This document shows, in pieces, positions 1 to 10,739 of a stretch of 32,500 nucleotides of DNA. The notes beneath the pieces are model-generated. The model was given only the letters and a program-made list of their open reading frames with translations, did no database searches and was not told the origin of the DNA. Numbering within the stretch: position 1 is the first letter of the stretch; each line of letters starts with the position of its first letter. Origin of the DNA: Chrysomallon squamiferum (Eukaryota > Mollusca > Gastropoda > Neomphalida > Peltospiridae); contig CM022677.1 in the NCBI GenBank assembly GCA_012295275.1, forward strand, positions 19,546,466 to 19,578,965, read 5' to 3'. The position numbers and the translations under genes are program-made.

Positions 1-120
1 ACAAACTGCCAAATTTGTCTATCAGAAACTGCCAAAATTTGTCTAACATAAACTGCCAAAAATAATGTAACAGAAACTGCCAAAATTTGTCTAACAGTAA
101 CAGCTTGTTTTTAAAACCAG
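1..120. repeat. Short tandem repeat, about 24-bp unit
   Basis: About four copies of a unit close to aaactgccaaaatttgtcta plus aca/cag occupy the left edge and may continue beyond it. No open frame spans it. The rest of the first 300 bases is AT-rich with nothing recognisable. Confidence 0.7.
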
Positions 121-399
121 AAACCACTTAAACTGTCTAATGAGAAATTACCAAAATTAACATAAACAATTTTTTTTTATTAACAAATGAATAAAATTAA
201 ATAAAAAAACACATTTTGCATGTATCAAAAATGGACAAACGATGAAAAAAAAACCACAGGCCATATTTTTTTTTTAACCAAAACTGCACAAAAACCCAGA
301 TTTATTTTTTAAAATGCACTTGATAAACTGCACAAACATACTGGAGATTATTAAAATCAAACAATAAAGAAGTCTGCAACAACAACAACGATGATGTCA

Positions 400-740
400 A
401 CAATGCAGTAGTAGTCTCCAGTTTTCTTGGCAATAAATAAACGCCGTCCTCCACAATGACAACGCAGATACTTAATATCTTCTTCACATTAAACTACAGC
501 CCTGCTGCTGCTGCTGCTGATGATGATGACAATGATGATGTAGTAGTTTCCAATTTCCTTGGAAGTAAATAAACGCTGACCTCCACGCGACCACGTTTTC
601 TAACATCAGACGCTTTTTAATTACACTCGCGAGTACACAAACGCCGACCCCGTTGACGATGCTTCGCAGGGACACTTTCTTCATCTCAGTTCTGAGTACA
701 TAAACGCTGCCCTCCGCGATGATGAAGTCTGAACCCTGCG
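400..740. repeat. Diverged repeat with core 'aaataaacgccg-cctcc'
   Basis: A motif near agtaaataaacgctgacctc recurs at about 432, 562, 632 and 692, each time followed by a CpG-rich stretch such as cgcgatgatg or cgcgaccacg. Copies differ by substitutions and spacing (about 60-130 bp). The CpG content contrasts with the AT-rich flanks. No gene is recognised. Confidence 0.5.
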
Positions 741-1077
741 AACGACAATGTGGACACAGCGACTGCGTTGTTTATGCAGCGTACATCGTTTGGGTTCTTA
801 AGCCAATTGGCCATTGTGTTTGTGTGTGTGTGGCGCCGATGTCGTGAAGAAAAAAATGAAATAAAAAAAAATAAAAAAATGTGTTGCTTAGTGGATCAGT
901 TGCTAATACAGCTAAGGCAAACCAGCAGGAAAAGACTCAGCAGAAAAACTCAGGTTAATGAGGTTTTTTTCTCTTACTCAGCAGACAGTTTGAGTTATTT
1001 TCTTTGTGCGACGTCTGCTTATTGTCTGTCCATGGTTAGAAGATGGTGTTTTAAGTTGTTTTGTTTTTCTTTGTGTA

Positions 1078-1233
1078 GGTGTGTGTGTGTGTGTGTGTGT
1101 GTGCAAGTGTGTGTGTGTGAGTTTGTGTTTGTATGTGTGCATGTGATATGCAGGTACATATGTGTATGTCTAACTATGTAGGTATATATACAGGAGTGTA
1201 TATATAGGTGTTTGAATGTGTGTGTGTGTGTGG

Positions 1234-1268
<35 letters not shown>

Positions 1269-1371
1269 GTACAAATCTTCAAGTATTATTGAATGTTTCT
1301 TTGACTATGTGTTCATTTATGTAAGTGTTTTTAATCAAAATTGTTTTCTTGTTGTATGTAACTTGTATGTA

Positions 1372-1402
<31 letters not shown>
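1078..1402. repeat. (TG)n and (CA)n microsatellites
   Basis: (TG)n runs lie near 1078-1130 and 1216-1267, and a (CA)n run near 1372-1402. Reading frames through here encode only CVCV or THTH strings. From 741 to 2039 there is otherwise no supported gene. Confidence 0.9.
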
Positions 1403-1407
<5 letters not shown>

Positions 1408-2039
1408 ATTTCAAATGTTTGTTTTCCCATCATCCCAAATCATCCTATTCTGAGAATGATTTTTTAAAATTATTTTAAAGAGAGAGAGAGAGATTTTTTC
1501 TCTCTACATCTTGAGTGTCCTCATCAAACTATGTGAAAAGAATCATTAGTCAACTTACAGAGTAGAAATATTTCCAATAGATGACAAAATTTTCTAACAT
1601 TTCAACCCAATCTAAATATTTTCTTACTCTGAATATCTTTCATTTCATTTCATCTGATTTTTTTTTGCCTGTCTTTACATATTCTACAAGGACAGAGAAA
1701 GTGTTTTTCTCTGTACAAACCAAGAGTTGTCATCACTCTCTGCGTGCAAAAAAAAAAATAAAAAAAAAATCAAGAAAAAAAATCTTTGTCATCCTTTAAT
1801 CGAGCAGTTGAATGTTTGCTGAGAAATGTCCACACTGTGTCTGTCTGTCTGTCTGTCCTGGTTATTTATTTCTGTCATTTTTGTGCTTTCTTTTGCTTGC
1901 AGGCTTCGGTCCAAAATAGATCCAGTCCTCTATATACATTTTTTTATTTTTTTTTTTAAATGTTTTCCGTGCTGATTTTTGAGATGTGGGTTTCATGTAA
2001 CTTCGTTTCGTTTTGTTAATTACATTTGACATTTGATAG

Positions 2040-2188
2040 GAAGGATGTCTGACTGAAGAAGGAAAGGAAAGGAAAGGAAGGGGGAGGGAGGGAGATGGAG
2101 GGAGGGAGGGAGAAAGGGAAGGGAGTGGAAGGGAGAGTGGGAGTTAGTGTGGGTGGGAGTGACAGAGAGCAGAAGGAGCATGGGGGAC

Positions 2189-2267
<79 letters not shown>

Positions 2268-2770
2268 GAGAAAGAATGGGAAAAGAGAAAGAGATGGGAA
2301 AAAGGGAAGTGAATGAGATTAAGAAAGAGAAAAAGAGAAAAAAAAAAAAGAGAGAGGGAAAAAGAGAAATAGAAAGTGAAAAATAAGAAAGAGATAGAGA
2401 CAGAGCAAGAAAGAAAGACAGAGAGGGAGAAAGGAGAAAGCAAGTGAAAGTGAGAGAGACAGAGAAAGAAAGAGAAAAAGAAAGACAGAGATAGAAATTA
2501 GAGAGACTGAAGAACAATGAGATTAAGACAAAAAAAAAGAAAAAAGTGAGAGAAAGTGAGACAGTGAGACAAAATAAAAAAAGATTTTGAGACAGACAGA
2601 AAAACACAAAAACAGAGAAATAGACAGAAAAACAAAGAAATAGACAGAGAAACAATGAAATAGAGTGATAGAATGAAAGAAAGAAAAAAGAAAAGAATGA
2701 AAGAAGGATACTGAAAAAAAATAAGCAACAGAAAGTAACCAGTGAAAATGTAAATAAAAATGACAGTGAA
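2040..2770. repeat. Long polypurine tract with (GA)n core
   Basis: The + strand is almost entirely A and G for about 730 bases: ggaaa and ggga repeats, a (GA)n run at about 2191-2262, then irregular gaaa/aga sequence. The long minus-strand open frame (2020-3117) is Phe/Ser/Leu low complexity caused by the repeat, not a gene. Confidence 0.9.
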
Positions 2771-3030
2771 TAAAAAAAAAAAAAAAAAAAGAAGAAGAAA
2801 ATATAAATGAATTGGAATTTTCTTTCGGTTCTGGCAGATTTTATATGTCTCATGGGAGAACTGCTAACTGCAGCTATTGAGAAAGCGTTTTCATGTAAAA
2901 TATTTTCTTTTAGAGTCCAAAAAAAAAAAAAAAAAAAAAAAAATAAAATAGAAAAGAAAAAATTTAAATTAGTTTCTCGAATTTTCCAAATAATAAATAT
3001 AACTTCACACCATCTCATTGTACCAACACC

Positions 3031-3069
<39 letters not shown>

Positions 3070-3117
3070 AAAAAAATATATATAAAATAAAATTAAAAAA
3101 AAAGAAAAACAAGACAA

Positions 3118-3157
<40 letters not shown>
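2771..3157. repeat. Cluster of poly-A tracts
   Basis: Four A runs of about 20-33 bases sit near 2772-2790, 2920-2943, 3034-3066 and 3124-3156, separated by AT-rich unique sequence. No retrotransposon body is visible next to any of them. Confidence 0.85.
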
Positions 3158-3158
<1 letters not shown>

Positions 3159-3399
3159 CTTAAAATATTGAGTTTATTTCCCCCCCCTCCTTTAGAAATG
3201 CTTCACTCTCATCAGTTTAAAGTACCGAATCTTGTTCAATTCCAAGACAGAACTTTTCAAACATGATCCAGAAGAGTAAAAGCGTATAAACAATTTGTTA
3301 AAAAGTCTAAAATGTTGACAAGGGAGTCATAACTAAAATGAAGCAGTGAAGGGGGAACAATCAATTCATTGATTTTTCCAAGTGAAATCAATACCAGCA

Positions 3400-4320
3400 T
3401 GAATTTCTACCATTCTGACATTTAACTATTCTGACATTTCACTGACATCAGTCTGACATTTGCCTGACACTACTTCCGTACTGCTCCAACACATCAGCGA
3501 GAAACCTAAAACAATTCAGACAATCCTCTCGACTGACACTGTTCTGACACTGTACTGACACTCATTCAAGAAAAATACAGTCTTAGTTTCTTACATTAAT
3601 CAATTTTCTGAATTTCTTATTGGACTAAGGTCTGTGTGAACTTCTCAACATTCCTTTGACACTCCCTTGTTAAAAGTATTCCAAGTTTGTTTTTTTTGAA
3701 TCAGACTGACGTTTGTGTGAAAATGTCATCTGACACTACTCTGACACTTTTCTGACACTCCTGTGTGAACAGCTAACGTCAGTCTTCTAAGTTTCTTATT
3801 AGACTAAGGTCTGTGCGAACTTTTCATCCAACACTATTCTGACACTACTCTGACACTAACAGCGAATATCAGTTTTTGAGTTTCTTACTAGTTTGACCTT
3901 TATGTAAACCTCTCACCCAGCATTATACCGACAATAAACGTGACAGCTTCCCCCGACACTGTTATGTGAACTGTTTTCTCAGTCTGCTGTTATAACGAAG
4001 CTTGTACAAAACAAAACAACTCTGACACTAATCTGACAATTCCACATGAACAGTAATCTTACTTTAACGAATATGTTATTACACTGAAGTTTCTGTGTGA
4101 ACTATTTTGACAACACTTCGACAAACAAACCTATGTGAACACTCGTGTCACTTTTTTTTAAATTCATTACTACACTGAAGTTTTTGTGAACATCTCTGAC
4201 ACTACTCCGACAACAATCTGACACTACCCCGACAGCACTCTGACACCACTCTGACACTACCCCGACAGCACTCTGACACTTCTGCGTGAACAGTTACTCC
4301 GAGTCTACCATCAGACTGAG
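3400..4320. repeat. Diverged tandem repeat rich in 'ctgacact'
   Basis: The segment is built from repeated ctgacactactctgacac blocks alternating with a less conserved stretch resembling agtttcttattagactaagg followed by tctgtgtgaac. Several diverged units of roughly 100-190 bp are visible. The last part (4190-4280) has collapsed into a short ctgacactaccccgacagca array. No coding exon is recognised. Confidence 0.7.
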
Positions 4321-4553
4321 GGCTCTCTGTGTGTAACTAACTCACTGTAGACAAATCCAATCTACACACTTAACGATTTCCACTACATCATGACTGCCGA
4401 AAGTAGACTCCAGAGGTTTCTCGTCTGATTAGCGTAAAATTGTCCGTCTGTCCGTGAGGATGACAGACGAGGCAGTAGGTAATTCGAGTCGCTGATATAT
4501 CTACTGATACAGACATTATACCACTCAGCTGTGTGTGTATGTAGATATATATC

Positions 4554-4575
4554 ATTATATATATATATATAGTGT

Positions 4576-4613
<38 letters not shown>
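4554..4613. repeat. (TA)n and (TG)n microsatellite
   Basis: A short (TA)n run at about 4556-4571 is followed by (TG)n to about 4613. Nearby frames are THTH shadows. Confidence 0.9.
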
Positions 4614-4616
<3 letters not shown>

Positions 4617-4919
4617 GGTCAAATACAACCATGATAAGCCTATATGCTTACGTATCATGTATATATGTATAAAACACAGGCTTGTGAAGGATTAGGTATG
4701 TACACCAGAGACATAAAGTGTGATAAGTTGATGTGAGAGATAGAGAGAGAGTGACTGAGACAGAAACAGAGGTTACACACACAGACACATAAAGATAGAG
4801 TGAGAGAAACAGATAGCTAGATATACAAATAGAGAGAGACAGAAATACAGAAGCAACAATAAAATGTAAAATGTTCGAATTATGTAACAAGAAATCTATT
4901 CATGTGTTAATGGAATAGT

Positions 4920-4920
<1 letters not shown>

Positions 4921-4990
<70 letters not shown>
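4921..4990. repeat. (CT)35 microsatellite
   Basis: An uninterrupted CT dinucleotide run of 70 bases. The sequence between it and 5900 is AT-rich with short poly-T runs (5231-5251, 5406-5430) and no supported gene. Confidence 0.97.
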
Positions 4991-4995
<5 letters not shown>

Positions 4996-5404
4996 TAGCA
5001 TGAAAGACGTCAGGCAGAAGCTTACCATAGTTATACTCTCTCATCTCTTATGACTCCTAGCTATTGATGTCACTGTCCCCCATACAGTCCCTTTATATAG
5101 TAATCCCATCTATCAATACATTATTTCATTCATCTGTCTATCATTCATTCATCCTTATATTCCTTTATTTATTCTCTCTCTCTCTCTCCCCTTCTGCTTT
5201 AATAACAGCCACAATTACATAATGAAAGACAAGTAATTTTTTTTTTTTTTTTCCTTGACAAAACATCAATAACAATTGACACAAACGAACTCTCAATGAT
5301 TAACTGTTTATCAGCGACTGTTTATCACTGGAATTGTAATTCGACGAAACTGATCAATTCACTTCGATCCCACTGGCGACAAAGCTAAATAAAAGATGAG
5401 AAGA

Positions 5405-5435
<31 letters not shown>

Positions 5436-5916
5436 GGATTATGAATTTGTATATTCTCTTACCTTCTTTTTATTTTCTTCTTCTTATTATATTTTTTATT
5501 ATTATTATTTATTTTATTTTTTAAAGTTATTGTCTTTATCAATGTGTTTCTTTTTTCCTTATTGGTATTATATATATATATATATAAAAGAAAAATAATA
5601 AAATATAAATAAATAAGGGAAAAAAACAAATTATGAATTAGTTCTTTGTTGTTATTATTGTTTTGTTTTTTTCATTAATATACTGTAAAAGAAATAGATT
5701 TTCTGAACCTAGATCTTTATTTTACCTTTGAATAAAAGAAACCTTTTTTATTTTTATTTTTTGTAGATCATCATTATTTTATCAATACTCATACATGTTA
5801 TCTTCTATGACAAGAATAACTCATGGAAAAGCAGCAGGAAATTCTGTTTTATGTTTCATCAGACTAGAAAACAAATAACTGTTAATACATGTATCATTTA
5901 CTTGTCCATCCATTCT

Positions 5917-5920
<4 letters not shown>

Positions 5921-5980
<60 letters not shown>

Positions 5981-6260
5981 CCATTTCTCATTCCGTTTTT
6001 CTGTTTGTTTTTCTGTCTCTCTCTACCCTCTGTATTTCTCTCTGATTTGTCCATCTCTCTCTCTCTCTCTGTATTTCTCTCTACATCACTCCTTCTTTCT
6101 GTCTTTCTCATTATATCTCTATTACTCTTTCTTTCTATGTGTCTCTCTCTCATTTTCCCTCTTTGTCTTTCCTTTCATTCTCTCACTCAAATTTTCTCTC
6201 TCACTCCACTCCATCCATTCATTCATTCATTCATCTGTCTATCTGAGAAAGTTTAATTAA
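5921..6260. repeat. (CT)28 microsatellite and pyrimidine-rich flank
   Basis: Uninterrupted CT from 5921 to 5976, then a degenerate pyrimidine-rich stretch to about 6260 ending in (ATTC)n near 6216-6233. Open frames here are SLSL artefacts. Confidence 0.95.
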
Positions 6261-6439
6261 TTTCTTTTCTTCTTTCTTGTTTCAGTTCTGACTGTGACCT
6301 TCTCCTTGAAGATTAACTTGGATTAAGCATGTGTTTACAGAAAGATGGTTCCAGTGTGATTTTAAGTTACCAGTGATTCGCTTACAATTTGATTTGATAT
6401 TTTAAGACTCTCTAGGAACAAACAATCCCCAAGAAGAAA

Positions 6440-6674
6440 AAAAAAAAAAATCCACACTAAATCTAAGATCATGTACAATTTAAAGATGTGTTTGAAGATT
6501 TACCAGGTATAAATATTTTTTTTTTTTTTTTTTTTCATGGTGTTGGAAAAAATCCTAAATGAGTTGATTTTTCCACCTGGAATAAAAGTTTTTTTTAGAA
6601 GAAAAGTTTAAAATTTCATTAATTTACAATTAACTCTGAAAGAAACATTAATCTGGAATATCTGTGATCCAAGG

Positions 6675-6707
<33 letters not shown>

Positions 6708-6874
6708 CTAATTTATAATTAATCCAAAAATATTTTAATTTTCCATCTCAAAATTCACTTGGAATAAAAGTTTTTCCATGCAAGAAAAGTTTAAAATTTC
6801 ATTAATTTACAATTAACCAGGAAAGAAAAAGATTCATCTGGAATATCAGTGTTTCCAGGAAAAAAAAGTGAGAG

Positions 6875-6911
<37 letters not shown>

Positions 6912-7020
6912 CCCCACTAATTTATAATTAATCTGAAATAATTTGATTTTTGCCATCTCAAGATGTATCTGGTCTAAAAAATTTTCCATGCAGAACAGTT
7001 AAAAGTCAATTTGCTGTAAT
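6440..7020. repeat. Diverged tandem repeat, about 190-200 bp, about three units
   Basis: Units share ttaaaatttcattaatttac, then aattaac, then atctggaatatc, then a long A run (6675-6704, 6863-6910), then taatttataattaat and ttccatctca. Copies start near 6545, 6725 and 6915; the last is truncated. No coding potential is seen. Confidence 0.7.
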
Positions 7021-7147
7021 CATTGATTTTCTAACCTTTTGCAAATATCTATGACTTTTGGAAAAAAAAAGAAAAATCTGTTTCACGATTTGGTTTAAGT
7101 GCTTTATGCAGTGTTTTATGTAAGGTTTGAAACAAGAAGACATTCAA

Positions 7148-7190
7148 AAGCAGACGTCACTTTGCAAAGCAACATGGCGGAAATATTTTC
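7148..7190. promoter_or_regulatory. Promoter-like CRE/YY1-type cluster
   Basis: Within AT-rich sequence, gacgtcac (7153-7160; on the minus strand a 7/8 match to the palindromic cAMP-response element) is followed by aacatggcgga (7171-7181), which resembles the YY1 promoter element. The ATG at 7174 opens only a 13-codon frame. It could be the promoter of the downstream + strand gene, about 1.8 kb away. The motif matches are direct; a promoter role is inference. Confidence 0.25.
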
Positions 7191-7769
7191 AGAATGTGGA
7201 ATGGAGTTTTAGTTGTTCAAGTCTTTAAAAACCTGTGGATGTGTCTGAACGGTTTGTGCACCAATGAAAATAAAAGCTTAAAAAAAAAGATGAACATATT
7301 GAATAAGGAATTCAAGTTCTAATTGTTAAAATTGTTTTTGTGGAAAATTGCTTTTTAACAAATGACCAGTTATTTTAATTATTTTGATGAGTTTAAAATA
7401 CCAAACAAGAATCAACATCAATATCAAGACATCAAAAAAGCAAAACAGACAAATATAATTTTAAATTTACAACATTTGTAAGAAATTTTAAAAATTCATT
7501 TATTGATATTTTAAGAATTTTTTGTCTTTAAAAAAAAAAATGGTACAAAAAAAAAATAAAATATTAAAAAGGAAAACAAAAAATAATAATAAAAAAATAA
7601 AAATTCTGGTACATTCTCATGTGGAATCTATTATCATTAATCATCGACATTTTGTGAGACTTGTCAGAATTCACTCCATTAATTTAAGTGTGTGCGCCTA
7701 AGTAGAGGAGGAACAATGTAAACAGAAGAAACAGTGATGGAGAACAAACAAAATCTCATGTTTCTCTGT

Positions 7770-7867
7770 TGCATGACAAGTCTGGAATAAAATGTCTCCA
7801 TACTGACACACTTTATGAATCTGTGAAACCAGTGTCAATAAATAGAAAAAAAAAAAAAAAAAAAAAA

Positions 7868-7899
<32 letters not shown>

Positions 7900-8350
7900 A
7901 ATAAAAATAACAAGGAAATACAAATACAGAAATAAGAACAAAAATTTTAAGAGAAAAAGTGAAGATTCTGTGACAAAAATTTGTTTAAAATTTTGAAAAA
8001 TTTTTTTTTTTTTTTTTTCTCTGACAAAATTGGGAACAATATTTTTATTCCGGAAATACGTTAATGGTATTTTTTATGAAATTCTGCTGTGCATGACAGA
8101 TTTTGATTAAAAAACTTGATTCTGATACACTGTTTGTACTTGTCAATATTTAGAAAGAGAAAAATATAAAAAGAAAGAAAATATACTCCTGAAGGAAAAA
8201 AGAACAAAACTTGGAAGTGAAAATGTTAAAACTGTCCTTGATTTTGAAAAGAAAATTTTAAAATTCTGTGACAGAATTATCCAGTTGTGGTTTTTTTTGG
8301 GACAAAATATTGAAAAATATTTTCTTTGTGGAAATGTAATAACTGCAACT
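7770..8350. repeat. Diverged tandem duplication, about 320 bp
   Basis: Sequence beginning tgcatgacaagtctggaata near 7772 reappears in altered form near 8092. Both copies continue through a 'cttgtcaatatttagaaa'-type stretch and then a 'gattctgtgacaaaatt'-type stretch. A poly-A plus (GAAA)n microsatellite at 7848-7902 interrupts the first copy. Non-coding. Confidence 0.55.
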
Positions 8351-8544
8351 TCATGAACTTTTTAGTTCAGGAATTTATATATTTTTTTCAATGTGCCAAG
8401 AGTTAAAGATTCATCATATCAGGAAATTTCATGATTTAATAACAGTACTGTGACAGTGCAATATTGTAAGTGAAACCTTGGGATATTAGGAACGAAAATA
8501 TTTCTTTAAATAAACTTAAAAATATTTACTCCTGAAGGAATACC

Positions 8545-8870
8545 ACAAACATTTACATATTCCTGATATATTTACAACCCTAAATTCATGAATTCAGGAA
8601 AATATGACCTTTTCATTATAGGAAAAAAGTGAAAAAAACCACCCCCCCAAAAACACCAAAAAAACACAACAAATTTCATGAATTCATTGGATAAAATCAG
8701 TTTTTTAAAAGCAGTGACTTCATGAATTCAGGAAAAATTCAGTCCCAACAAAAACATTTACACGTTTCCTGATGAATCCACAACCCAAAAATTCACGAAA
8801 CTCAGGAAAAATATGACCTTTTCATTATAAAAAAAAAAAAAAATTCATGAATTCAGGAAAATTCCTCTCA
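8545..8870. repeat. Diverged tandem repeat, about 203 bp
   Basis: An acatttaca...cctgat...atgaccttttcattata block at about 8550-8620 recurs at about 8755-8828. The motif ttcatgaattcaggaaa occurs near 8584, 8709 and 8845. The last copy abuts the GC-richer start of the membrane-protein exon. Confidence 0.6.
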
Positions 8871-9001
8871 ACATTCGGCCGAGGCCGACGCCACAACCGC
8901 AACAACAACAACCACTACTACAACAACCACCACCACAGGAAGTGGAACAACAGTTACCTCCCTTTCTACGACTACAGCGACACCCTCGGCGGGGTGTGAC
9001 C

Positions 9002-10174
9002 ATGCAGCCGAAGACCCTGACAACAAAAACTGCAATGGCCGCCAACGTTTCCGAAATGCTGCCCGGAAAAAACGGCGCACTGACCCAGCGGGAGCTGACC
9101 CAGTCGGCCGAGGTTGCACAGACGATGAACACCAGCAACAGCAGCCACTACAGGGCGTCGATGATTGCCGTCCTCGTCATCATGAGCATCTTCCTGGTCA
9201 TCACCATGACGACGACCAGCCTGCTGATAGCGTTCTGCCGGAAGAAGAACGCTGTGTTTGCGCTGCAGAAGTGTGAGCAGCAGGACGACGACGATGACTC
9301 TGAGTACGAGCTCGACGACATCGAGCAGACGGACATCGAAATGCTGAAAGAAGAGAGCGGACGGAAAAACGAGGTCAAACCGAGGTCGAACACGTACCCG
9401 AACCTGTCCCGCATCTCCAAAGTTTCCGCTGCTGCGTACAGACGGACAGACAGTCCTACGAACCAGCCTCTGATGTACGACTCGTCGACTCACTTTGTCA
9501 TCGAGTCGACCGACGATGACGTTGATGTTGATGATGACGATAGAAAGAATTTGATGATGTGTATGCCGAGATCGAAGACGTTCAGTGTTTATTACGACAG
9601 AGCGAAAATTGTTAACAAAATGGATGTTGTTCGCGACGATGTTTTGCAGTTGAAAGGTTTGTTCGACAGGAGTGCTGTTGTGTACAAAAATCCCCACGCG
9701 TCTAAAAGCAGTCTTTCGGAAGATAGTATTTCGTCAAAAACTAAAGATGAGAGTAAATGTGTGCCAAAACCAAAAGAAAAAAATAATTCACAAAAGAGGA
9801 AACCTAACAAACCAAGTTCCACCAGAACCAGAACTGCAACAGAGTTTAAAACCTCTGGTCACAGTTTTGTGACCGACTGTGACAAACGAAAACAGACAGA
9901 CAGACGTACAGACAAAGGTTATTTTAAACTGCAGACAATTAACACCAACTGCACGACAACTGATTCCAGTAACGAACAATTTGCGGGTGTTTCTGAATCT
10001 GACTTGACGAGACAGTTTCAGGATTTGGTTCTTGTTAACATGTGTTCAGGTAGTTGTGCGGAAGGCAGTACAGGAAGCACGGCCATGTTTGCCAAGTCGA
10101 AGGAAGATAACTCTAACGTGGCTGCAGACAGCTCGGAAGACAGTTTGAAGGATTCTAAAGAAATACGCTGGTAG
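9002..10174 (+). CDS. Unrecognised single-pass membrane protein with acidic, Ser-rich tail
   Basis: No family is recognised. From the ATG at 9002 (A at -3) the frame gives 390 residues. Residues 1-52 are polar with possible N-glycosylation sites at N15, N43 and N46. A hydrophobic segment spans about 54-79, followed by CRKK, which predicts an outside N-terminus and a cytoplasmic tail of about 310 residues. The tail has acidic patches (95-112, 171-180), Ser/Thr-rich and Lys/Arg-rich blocks, and ends in EIRW. There is no signal peptide, so this is either a signal-anchor protein or the last exon of a larger receptor: the frame is open upstream to 8831 without another ATG. GC content and codon use differ sharply from the flanks, and the stop is followed by poly(A) signals, which support a real gene. 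It lies opposite in strand to the CEP78-like gene. The coding call is fairly secure; the start is not. Confidence 0.75.
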   Translation: MQPKTLTTKTAMAANVSEMLPGKNGALTQRELTQSAEVAQTMNTSNSSHYRASMIAVLVIMSIFLVITMTTTSLLIAFCRKKNAVFALQKCEQQDDDDDSEYELDDIEQTDIEMLKEESGRKNEVKPRSNTYPNLSRISKVSAAAYRRTDSPTNQPLMYDSSTHFVIESTDDDVDVDDDDRKNLMMCMPRSKTFSVYYDRAKIVNKMDVVRDDVLQLKGLFDRSAVVYKNPHASKSSLSEDSISSKTKDESKCVPKPKEKNNSQKRKPNKPSSTRTRTATEFKTSGHSFVTDCDKRKQTDRRTDKGYFKLQTINTNCTTTDSSNEQFAGVSESDLTRQFQDLVLVNMCSGSCAEGSTGSTAMFAKSKEDNSNVAADSSEDSLKDSKEIRW

Positions 10175-10206
10175 AAACAGCCAAGCAGATGAGAACCGAG
10201 CTGATT

Positions 10207-10218
10207 AATAAAAATAAA
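10207..10218 (+). terminator. Two overlapping poly(A) signals
   Basis: AATAAA occurs at 10207-10212 and 10213-10218, 33 bases after the stop of the membrane-protein frame. A GT-rich stretch (gttgtttgtgtcgtggtt, about 10245-10262) follows and fits a downstream cleavage element, so the 3' UTR is very short. Confidence 0.7.
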
Positions 10219-10739
10219 ACATTTATCCATTACTCTTGCCTGAGTTGTTTGTGTCGTGGTTACTTGTTAAAATCAATCAATCAATCAGTCAATCAATTAA
10301 TGTACCAGCAAATCAATGACAGATTAGCAGAAATCAAATTATGGTTGCATCAGATTACAATATTTCAGCAAATACAAAACAAACATGTACCTGTAACAAG
10401 TTTCACTCACATAAATAGAAACATTAAAAAAGTATCACACATGCACGCGCACACACACATACTGTATTAATTACTTTTATGTATTTTCTGATTACATATA
10501 TTCATGTATGCATATATAAATATATGTACGAATGTATCTAGGTATCTGCATATCTATGTATGCATATATGTATGTTTGTGTGTATGTCCAAAAGGGGTCA
10601 TCAGTTCTACAAAACAAGGTCAGTCTTTTACAAACAAACAACATCCTTTCAAATCACAAATGTAAAATTTTTCCATTACATAAAATATTAGAAATAAGGG
10701 ATGTAACTGATTACAACAGTAGCTTCATTTCTAAAAAGT

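Noticed and set aside
1885-1960. Possible + strand exon after the acceptor-like cttttgcttgcag (ends 1902)
   Set aside because: The following frames hit stops or run into poly-T with no donor and no protein similarity.
2020-3117. 365-codon minus-strand open frame
   Set aside because: Composed of Phe/Ser/Leu strings produced by poly-T and (CT)n; no domain, no splice context.
8972-9697. 241-codon minus-strand frame opposite the membrane protein
   Set aside because: Shadow of the + strand gene in a GC-richer exon; lacks a TM segment, poly(A) signal or recognisable domain, while the + frame is longer and has poly(A) signals.
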